NCBI GenBank assembly: GCA_963989385.1
Contig: OZ022506.1
Location: 22,941,903-23,005,902, forward strand
DNA length: 64,000 nt
Source of the DNA: Ctena decussata
Taxonomy: Eukaryota; Mollusca; Bivalvia; Lucinida; Lucinidae
Direction of reading: 5' to 3'
Part shown: positions 56,293-64,000 of the stretch, piece after piece
How positions within the stretch are numbered: position 1 is the first letter of the stretch
Layout of the letters: every line of letters starts with the position of its first letter
Notes under the pieces: generated by a model
The model's database searches: none
Seen by the model: the letters and a program-made list of their open reading frames with translations, nothing else
What the model was told of the DNA's origin: nothing
Translations under genes and position numbers: made by a program

Positions 56293-56571
56293 GTGAGCCA
56301 TTACATGAATCACAAGAGAATACTCATCTTGCTTTTTATCTGGAAGTTTCGTCTTGATTTACATGAAAACGTAGGAGACACTTGTCAAGTACGATTAACG
56401 TTATCAAATGATGACATACCAGTTATTGTAAGGAAAGTACAAATAAATCAAGAACACATTACCGTTCGGTGTCACAAATGGTCTAAATGTTTTTATATCA
56501 TCACTGATAAATATCACTTTCGTGATTTTCCATTCATTTTGTTTTCGTGTATACAAACATTTTATTTTTAA
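56293..56571 (+). CDS. Unrecognised 92-codon ORF, possible small secreted peptide; doubtful
   Basis: A short basic start (MNHKR after an upstream Met) is followed by a hydrophobic run (ILILLFIWKF) that could be a signal peptide or anchor. Then comes a stretch with alternating hydrophobic and polar residues (VRLTLSNDDIPVIVRKVQIN) and a few cysteines (DTC, RCHKW, KCFYI). A TTTGCATTACAG-like splice acceptor (ATTACAG at 56280-56286) lies just upstream. No family match can be named and chance is a real alternative. It lies in a stretch free of recognised repeats. Confidence 0.18.
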   Translation: MSHYMNHKRILILLFIWKFRLDLHENVGDTCQVRLTLSNDDIPVIVRKVQINQEHITVRCHKWSKCFYIITDKYHFRDFPFILFSCIQTFYF

Positions 56572-56628
56572 TAACGCGGCAATGATGATTAACAGTTTCC
56601 TTAATTAGTACGCAAATAATTCTTTACC

Positions 56629-56840
56629 AGAACAGAACAGAACAGAACAAACCTTTATTGAAGTGAAACAAATCCCAGGCCATACGCAGATAGCATGAGG
56701 ACTGTTAACAAAAAGATGTCCCTACAAATAGCGACGTCACAATATATGGTTATAACTATACAACACGATTCATTCAGTAGCTGCAGAATAATATGTTAGT
56801 TTCTTATAATGTTCCAATCACCTGTAAAATTGGTGCAAAG
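56629..56840 (-). mobile_element. Retroposon 3' end with (TTCTG)n tail, copy 2
   Basis: On the minus strand it ends CAATAAAGGTTTG followed by four TTCTG units. Same tail type and orientation as 14546-14880. Body similarity is low, so the copies may belong to different subfamilies. Confidence 0.55.
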
Positions 56841-57042
56841 GCGTAGTTAAGGAAGCACGAAAGGGGAGAGAATTCCTGCAATAAATTGATAGCAAAAGGG
56901 AGAGGGGCGGGGGTTGAGATTTCACGGAGAGAGCCCATTTATGCCTAGCGAACTCTTCTATTACTATATGTTGAATGAGCTTATTGGTCAATTAAGGGCT
57001 GTCTGGTTTAGTTTATTCTTACCATATTTTGTACTTAGTCTG

Positions 57043-57250
57043 TTGCTTAGTCTGTTGTAACCTTTCTGTTGGTCTAAATCATTTAGTTCAGTAAAGATAG
57101 CTGACTAGCCACCTATTTGGGAAAGAGCTGCTGACTTGGCTTATCACTTGCAATTTATTGTTTGTTGGGTTTTCCCTTTGATGTTGGGGATAGGGTTTGG
57201 GATCTGATTCAGTCAGTTCCTGAAGTGTAGTTACTCTTTAAATTTATTGT
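57043..57250 (+). repeat. Interspersed repeat family E, copy 2
   Basis: TTAGTCTGTTGTAACCTTTC, GGTCTAAATCATTTAGTTCA and GATGTTGGGGATAGGGTTTG match the reverse complement of 41789-41999, ending CAGTTCCTGAAGTGTAGTTA. Confidence 0.75.
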
Positions 57251-58476
57251 AAGAAGAAATTCCCATGTTTTTTACAAAATGTGAAGACCCAGATCATATG
57301 CCACGTTCTGCATTCTGTGGCATCTGATTCGCTTCCGGGTCCGTTCTGTCCCATTTGCAGGACACTAGGCATAAACGGCTAAATATGAAATGTCTGACAC
57401 AAAGTTTTCATTTATTTTGCAAATGTTACCTTTTTGATAAGCAACTATGTTGGAATGGTATATTGTAACTGCAAAATTATTAAGTATGTAAAATTAATTT
57501 AGCAATGCCTTTTTATTTGGGAATGGCTGCTGAGATAACCCTTGCTTTTGTTCTAGATATATGGCGTTAGGTTCAAGTATCTGTCCCTTGAAAAAACACT
57601 TCTGATGTAGCGGACTAACTGAGAGACATGAACTTCGTATGTGGTCGCCGAAGGAATATTTTCACTAAAATACATAAAAAATGGAAAGTTAACCATGACA
57701 TTTAAGGCTTCCTTCTCGTCATAAAGCCTACTTACAACTTTTCCATTGTCACGTGGTATAGAGATAGCTATTCAAGTATGAGGCTGATGAACTGGACTCT
57801 GTAGTATCCTTAATGTAAAGTGCACATGGGCAGATGACTATCAATTAATTCCATAAACGTGACCCTGCCTGGAAGGGCTTCATCGGCTAAGAAAGCAAAG
57901 AGGAATGGTCACTTCTGTTCCAGGTATTATGCCTTAGGTACACAAACAACAGTCTCTTGAAAAATAATTTCTGATGTTAAACATTAACAATAACAATTTG
58001 CGAGCCAAAAGGTTTTCAGGCCAATGAACGCAATGGTCATTTTGAATCACCTGCAGAAGCATACCTCATAAGGGAATGCGAATTTTGTTACCAGAAGGAA
58101 GGAATAGCAGAAAAATATTTCAACAATTTTAATAAAACCATAAAGAAAGCATGTAGAAATCCGATAATTTGACGTATATATCTTAACTTCAACATTATCG
58201 TATTAAAAAGGCGTTTCAATACGGTATTTTTTAAAAAAATCATTTTTCTGCTATAGTTTATTGCCTAGCAACATCGTAGTATAAGCATTTCTGAAAAATC
58301 ATTCTTCTGAGCAAGAGGAAATTAACAAACATACCCAAGCTAACGTAATCATTTCTCACAGACACGTTCCGTTACTTTACTGCATCTCAGTGGGTCAATT
58401 CTACATAAAATGGATCACAATCTCATCATTAAGTTTCAGTTTGGACTGCTGTTCTTGTCTAGTAACGAGAATATCC
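57251..58476. other. No gene recognised
   Basis: AT-rich. Weak similarity between 57550-57610 and 57925-57985 (CTTGAAAAA-A-TTCTGATGT) hints at an old tandem duplication of ~380 bp. Confidence 0.4.
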
Positions 58477-58516
58477 AAACAAGAGGGCCATGAGGCCCTG
58501 AATCGCTCACCTGAGA
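58477..58516 (+). mobile_element. Pearl-like element, head only
   Basis: AACAAGAGGGCCATGAGGCC then AATCGCTCACCTGAG matches the head of the elements at 37424 and 45516. No core array, ACGG microsatellite or AGGTGAGC tail follows, so it is a truncated or decayed copy. Confidence 0.75.
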
Positions 58517-58828
58517 CATTATCACAAAAAATCTCTTCTGAGCTATTATGTGAGCAGGCTGCCACCTAGGATCATGGATCAAAGGTTTTATCATTTATAT
58601 TGGTGAGAAGGCCAACTTAATCATGTGACACAATTAATAGCTGAGTATGAATGGATATTAAATACAGGCTGGGTATCTAATACACGATGGATGATGATGT
58701 GATTTTATACCAAATGCAAGCCAGCACAATGGTTGATTCCTGGTTTCTTATCTTTACTTCTAAAAGCATTCATATAGAATATAATGCATAGAGTGCATAC
58801 TGGCAAGTCCTTGAAGTTAAATGACATG

Positions 58829-59056
58829 TTAACCCTTTATAGACCAGAAATCTGTCTTGGGGACATATGCCTACAGCACTCCCCAGTTAAGATGCCGCAG
58901 AATGTGGAATCTGGTCAGGGTCAACACTGTTTGCTTACAGGAATTTCTATGGAAAATACAATAAAAGTGAAAACATCCACTAGAAACCCCTAGAATTAGT
59001 AATGGACTCATCCACATGATAAGGATGGGCAAGTCCACTGGGCAAAAATGGGTTAA
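58829..59056. mobile_element. TTAA-flanked MITE, piggyBac-like, copy 3
   Basis: Bounded by TTAACCCTTT and AAATGGGTTAA; 228 bp. GGAATCTGGTCAGGGTCAAC and ACTGTTTGC inside have counterparts in the 31785 element. Short (about 10-base) inverted ends. Confidence 0.75.
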
Positions 59057-59769
59057 GGGTAATTTTGGAAGGGGAACCCTTCATCTTATAGGTGGATAAG
59101 TATGATAAATGTGCACTTGGTAAACAGAAGGAAAATAAAAGATATGAAAGTTCTTTTATTTATTTTTTTTCCCTCAGATTAACACGGCAACAAATGCTTT
59201 TATACTAGAGCTAGATTTTGAAAAGCTGCCACCTTAAAGCATCTCCAAACACTGGAGCGCAGACTAGCTTGTCCATATGTGCAGTTTTTCCAAATAATGG
59301 ACCTTATAAATTTTCCAATTATACATGTAGTGTCCTTGCATGAGCACAAGCTGATCTGAGCATCTCTAACCCAGTATATCTGTGCAGGTTTCCCTGGGTA
59401 TTAATTTACAAGATGGGAATCACGTGAATAGGTAACAAAACTGTTATATCCTAAATGACTTTTTCATGAAGTAAAGTGCAGATACCTTGTCTTCAGTTCA
59501 AACAAACAACTATTTGAATGATTTTATGTTCTGAGTGTAGTTTTGAACATAGCTCAAGCAAAGGTTATCTGAATTTGCTTGAGGTTGCTTTGAAAAATAC
59601 AGCATGGAAACATCTTTTAGGTAACGGCTTGCTGTAAAAGTGACAAGGTATCAGCACTTTGCTGTATGAAAATTTATTGAGTAGATTATAGAATAATGAT
59701 AAATTTCTGACCCTTTCTGTCCAACTATAGGTACAAAATGTCAAGTAATGGGGGGGTCGGTTGGCATGG
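59057..59769. other. No recognisable feature
   Basis: AT-rich; no ORF over 60 codons and no repeat seen. Confidence 0.5.
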
Positions 59770-59867
59770 AGGTGCTGCCTCCCTCTTTCTGGGAGACGGC
59801 CCGATACAGACTGAAATATTGTCTCAACGGGCCGTTAAACTCAAAACATCCAACCAACCAACCCACC
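59770..59867 (+). mobile_element. Retroposon tail with (CCAA)n, copy 2
   Basis: CTGGGAGACGGCCCGATACA, CTGAAATATTGTCTC and AACGGGCCGTTAAAC, then (CCAA)n. Same tail as at 51485-51590. The GGCCC...GGGCC pairing makes a hairpin. The body is too short or too diverged to identify. Confidence 0.65.
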
Positions 59868-61659
59868 GTATGATTTCATTAATTCAAATTTACAAATAAA
59901 CAAATTAAGATGTCCACTGTGTATTTTGCCTCCTGTTAAGCTGATATATCAAATTCATGATTTACAACTAAGAACATCAAACCCCACCTGGGAAAAAATA
60001 CTGAATAAACATTGAATCAACACTGATTGAATGGCATACCATTGAATCAATATTTATTCAATGTTTTGTGCCTGCTTTGAAGACATTTAAACCATTTAGC
60101 TTATACAGACATATTCATAGCTTAAATAAGATATTATTATTTGCAGATTGGTAGTATACTGTCTCAGAAAAGAAATGGTACATAATTACAACTGTCAACA
60201 GGTTTATGATAATTTAGTTCAGTCCATGTCTCTAGGCCATCTTAATCCAACCGCTAAGATACTCTTATTCTTCAGAGTTAATTTCAAAAAAGGCTGACAA
60301 GATAACTAGAGAGTCTAAATGAAATTAATATACCAGGTGTGTGTGCTTCATTTGCATTGCCATAGTGTTAATGCATCAAGAAATTACAAATGTCTCCCTT
60401 TGGTATGGCATTTCAGAGCTAAACCAGGAACTGCTCAGAGGTAATGTATTTGGCTATAGATATCTATCACAATGACACAAGGTATTCCACATGGAAGAAC
60501 ATTAACAGGATGCTGGTAGGAGTAGCCTCTGCTGACAAACGCCATATCATAACATGCATTGTTGGAACAGCAGTCACTTGTCTGGCCACAAGTATGTAGT
60601 TTGTTGTGTCTGGCCACCAGTATGTAGTTTGTTGTGACAACTGACGTGTTAAATTAGATGAAATTTTGTCTTAAACAGTTCTGAAACTGTGGCAGTAATA
60701 CCATGAGATCTTCATAACATGCCATATCCTGTAGTGTACATAATTATAACATCTGAGAAGCATTCAGTGTGTTTCCTGCATTCTCTTTGGAGTACGTCAT
60801 GACAACTTTCAAAAGCAGAATACTGATTCAGCATAAAACACCACTGCTTTTCCACTGATATTGAGTCGTTTGAATGTGTGGCTGTGCCTACTGAGCCCTG
60901 TCATAATAAAATATAATGTTTATGTAACAGTTTTGAGCATGACCTTCTTACTGGCAATGGTTATCAACTGCTCCGTGAATTTAGTATCATCTTGGTAGAA
61001 AATTGAATACCACACTGTATCGTATGTTAGATTCCAACATTTCAAGAAATGTCTGATTCTGATCTGATCAAGCTACGATTCTTAGTCGTTTTTAAATATT
61101 TGTTTATTTGATGTAATCCACATTCTGTACTTCACACTGGTTGTCCTACAAATTAATTAGCAGATACTTTCCTTCTTGGTTACAGACAGATGGCTGGCCA
61201 AAGATCAAACTTCAGGCCCACTGATCAATAAATTAGAAAAAGGTGCTTGAAAACTGGTATATCAACTATTTAACCTTGATTTTTATGTGTCATTCCACTG
61301 TAACTTTGTATCATTTCTTTCTTTGAGTCAGTTTACTACAGTTTCCACTCTCATAAGGAGCAAATTCCAAGACTGACATACCACTAGTGGTCCAAGATAG
61401 AAAATACATATATATTAATATATTAAAGATGTCTTCTTGAAAATCTGTACATGCAGTGAAACCGTGGTAGAAGTTGTTTGAAATTATATTTATTTGGCTA
61501 AATCGGACTTGTTGATTTCTCTTTCTATATATACATGTATATATATATAAACTGTTTCATTAATTTGACTTGACAGTAGTTTGAGATATCACTGGTTTAG
61601 ATAGCAAACCTTTTATAGAAAATGACATTCTCAGAAAATCAATATGATGCTTCAACAGG
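59868..61659. other. No gene recognised; one 28-bp direct repeat
   Basis: GTCTGGCCAC-AGTATGTAGT... occurs twice in tandem at 60580-60635 (28-bp unit, one mismatch). A TATATA-rich stretch lies at 61525-61551. The ORF at 60435-60617 is unrecognised. Confidence 0.45.
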
Positions 61660-61917
61660 TGGATGTACTGTGCCTAAATTTTGGGCCACCTAAATATATT
61701 TAATTTTCCATTTGGGACAAATGGAAAAATAACTATTTTAAGGTGTCCCAATACTTAAGCATATTACTTAATACTTAATACTAATACTAATACAGCTGGA
61801 TGTAATGTGCCTAAATTTGGGGACACCTAAATATATTTAATTTTCCATTTGGGACAAATGGAAAAATAATTATGTTAAGGTGTCCCAATACTTAAGCACA
61901 TTACTTAATACTTAACA
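61660..61917 (+). repeat. 138-bp tandem duplication of a palindromic unit
   Basis: Two copies (starts 61660 and 61798). Each runs GGATGTA-TGTGCCTAAATT through TTCCATTTGGGACAAATGGA to AAGGTGTCCCAATACTTAAG. Within each, TTCCATTTG-GGA-CAAATGGAA is a hairpin and GGACACCT/AGGTGTCC are longer-range complements. Confidence 0.9.
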
Positions 61918-62780
61918 GATGATTCTGAAAGATACATACCTACAAGAAATGAGAAAGTAATACAGTACAAGAAATGAAAAAGTTTACAGCAGATATAAAA
62001 AAAAAATTGTCTTGGTTTCAATGAAAACATAATGCATTGCTACTCTTACTTAATGAAAATTCAGCAGGAACGTATGTGTTTCACCTATGAGCTCACTGTC
62101 ATGAGAGCTAAAACAGATAGCTGCAATAAAGTTCAAGATGCCACTTTCACCACTTGAAATGTATTACCTGTATCTCACTTTCTAGTATTTGCGGACATGA
62201 CACAGAAGAATGTCTTGAAATATTGTATTACAGTACAAGAACAACTGCACAACACAGAAGGAAACTAACATGCACAGCAATTCTGGTATGAAGTGTGCAT
62301 ACTAATATACGCTAAAATGCCCTACAACACTATGTAACTAAATATTTTTAAATTATTAAGACTTCTTTAGCATAAGCTATTTATGACAATATTAATTAAA
62401 AATTATTTCAAATTTTTGGCTTCCTGGCCTAAATGCTGAAATCAAACTACATGTTTCACAGCTGCACCTCCATGACACTTTGAAAACAATTTACAATGCT
62501 GTGCTATTGACAATGTGATGTTACTTTCTGCTAAAAGCCACATTTCTTCTAATACACTAAGCAAAGTTAGGTCTTTTCTTACAAGAAACACCATCAGGCA
62601 AAATCCAACATTCCAAATATCATTCATTATGCTCCCATATTCCAATAACCCTCATTTAGAGACAAAGCCATGAAAAATTATTGAATGTTACCTAACCAGA
62701 ATTTAAAAAGCAGAAGGTCTTTCATTCATACTCACTATTTGGATTTTAATTACAAAGCAACCAGTGCATAGCAAGATTAT
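61918..62780. other. No recognisable feature
   Basis: AT-rich; one 67-codon ORF on the minus strand (62442-62645) without motif. Confidence 0.45.
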
Positions 62781-62788
62781 ACTGGTCA

Positions 62789-63184
62789 TTGCTGGGTCTG
62801 CAGTATTTGCCAAGTTCCAAAATCTATCTCCAAGGAGGACAAATGTATTGTCAATTTAAATTCAAACATTACAGTTATTTAAGAGAGGGCTGCACACCTC
62901 AATGTGTGCCGCCATCTACGCCAAGGGAAATCACTTTTGTGACTTCTTGTCTGCCTCCGACATTGAACTCATACAAAATTTGGGTTTACATCCAAATGAA
63001 AGAATCTGCCCAAAGTGGAGAAAATTCTTCCCTAAGATTCCTATTGAGAAGGAAGACAGAGTTGCTTCCCTTGAAATGTATCCAAAATACTGTAAAAATG
63101 CTAAAAATCGGAACTCCCAAAACAATTAAAACAATTACCATAAGTGTCCCAAACAATGGAACAGTTAACTCTGCAATGCAATAA
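62789..63184 (+). CDS. Overlapping open frames, coding status doubtful
   Basis: A 131-codon frame overlaps a 75-codon frame at 62902-63129 and a 64-codon minus-strand frame at 62931-63125. The second frame (KGNHFCDFLSASDIELIQNL, then KWRKFFPKIP) looks more protein-like than the first, which is Ser/Thr/Pro-rich. I suspect an interspersed repeat whose translations recur in predicted mollusc proteins, but cannot verify this. No domain is named. Confidence 0.15.
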   Translation: MLGLQYLPSSKIYLQGGQMYCQFKFKHYSYLREGCTPQCVPPSTPREITFVTSCLPPTLNSYKIWVYIQMKESAQSGENSSLRFLLRRKTELLPLKCIQNTVKMLKIGTPKTIKTITISVPNNGTVNSAMQ

Positions 63185-63404
63185 CAGGTATGAAAGCTGC
63201 AGAGGGAATGGCAAAAAGTGTAGACTCTGATCAGACTGCAGGTTTATACTGTTTGCTCAGTCCAAGCTGTCCCAATACCTAGGATTTTTACAGTATATTT
63301 AATTTTGCAATGCATAAAATGCTATCTTAAAATAACTAACTAAACTTATTTTGAGACTGAAAATTCATCTGACAAAACCAGATTATGACCTGCGAATTTA
63401 AAGA

Positions 63405-63440
63405 GTAAATACACTTCAGGAACTGACAGAATCAGATCCA
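63405..63440 (+). repeat. Fragment with the family C/E end
   Basis: TACACTTCAGGAACTGACAG then AATCAGATCC matches the end shared by families C and E. The rest of the element was not recognised. Confidence 0.5.
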
Positions 63441-63818
63441 AGTTACCCCATCACTACCAACCTATCTCTACAGGGGTACACATTGTATGCTCCTGTAGAT
63501 AAGGCTGGTGCCACATCTATATAACTATGGTGCCACAGGGGCTTGGCCTAGCACACACAGGCAACTTTAAAGAAGTACTAAAACAACAGATTGTCAGATA
63601 ACTTAGTTAAGACCATAATACCAATCTGTAAGGGCATACATTGTCTGTCCCTACATATATATAGATATATAACACTTCCACCACTATAGTAGCCAATGGT
63701 CAAGACCTTGCTTAACACTAAAAAGAGATATCAAAATAGCAAGCCTGGACCCATCTTTACATATGATGGCAAATAACAGAATTTTGTTTGGTGGCCACCC
63801 ATCCTTGCTATAACCACC

Positions 63819-63854
63819 AGCAATACCAGCCCCTGACTGCAGGCTGGTATTGCT
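63819..63854. repeat. Short inverted repeat (AGCAATACCAGCC)
   Basis: AGCAATACCAGCC-CCTGACTGCA-GGCTGGTATTGCT: 13-base perfect arms, 10-base loop. The minus-strand ORF 63684-63929 crosses it and is not recognised. Confidence 0.85.
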
Positions 63855-64000
63855 AATTACCTTGTGGGTGAATTCTATGTGTTCTTTGAGATGTATAGTA
63901 TCTATTTTACCTATGCATCCAGTGCACAATAAACAAGTTTGTGGTCACTCCAGTAAGCCTCAATAACATCAATGGATGCTGGACAGTTTGTAAAAATAAG

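Noticed and set aside
63684..63929. 81-codon minus-strand ORF as a transposase or zinc-finger exon
   Set aside because: A CTGC and some His/Cys at the start suggested a finger, but spacing does not fit and the frame crosses a perfect inverted repeat.

Overview
The window reads as animal nuclear DNA, AT-rich, with no operons and no recognisable intact protein-coding gene. The repeat content points to a bivalve mollusc. The main evidence is a set of elements that start AACAAGAGGGCC, end AGGTGAGCTAA and carry tandem cores plus GACGG microsatellite. This matches the pearl/BEETLE-like (Helentron-associated) elements described in bivalves. tRNA-headed SINEs, long palindromic MITEs and TTAA-flanked MITEs fit the same picture. 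The species assignment is an inference, not something read directly.

Layout. 0-5 kb: a 39-bp minisatellite, a palindromic MITE, a 0.92-kb TIR element, and a degenerate triplicated block holding a 76-bp tandem repeat and a minus-strand SINE with probable target-site duplications. 5-13 kb: a TTAA-flanked MITE, three copies of a roughly 236-bp palindromic MITE (GAGCCGCGAC ends) and two copies of a 0.5-0.7 kb interspersed repeat ('family C'). 13-17 kb: a degenerate ~160-bp tandem array, then a large inverted duplication whose left arm is split by inserted repeats. 17.3-19.7 kb: a wrecked hAT transposase gene followed by GTACTTGAGTA-type subterminal repeats. 20-31 kb: more MITEs, hairpins, a TIR element and a second SINE. 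32-34 kb: four ~140-bp hairpins alternating with GGCCGAG-rich arrays, with a small unique island that could be a promoter and first exon. 34-42 kb: a 0.78-kb TA-flanked TIR element, then a 5.4-kb TA-flanked TIR composite holding a pearl-like element with four 444-bp monomers and further arrays. 43-48 kb: microsatellites, a palindromic CCAATGG/TTGGCA array, and a second pearl-like element whose core is unrelated to the first. 49-64 kb: a tRNA-like sequence, a third family C copy in reverse orientation, retroposon 3' tails, MITEs, and long stretches without recognisable features.

How the parts work together. This looks like an intergenic or intronic repeat graveyard. Transposition by non-autonomous DNA elements, retroposons and Helentron-type elements, plus local tandem and inverted duplication, explains most of the structure. 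Almost all ORFs over 60 codons lie in repeats or look like chance. The two most plausible unexplained coding candidates are the minus-strand ORF starting at 33015 and the plus-strand ORF at 56293-56571, both at low confidence.
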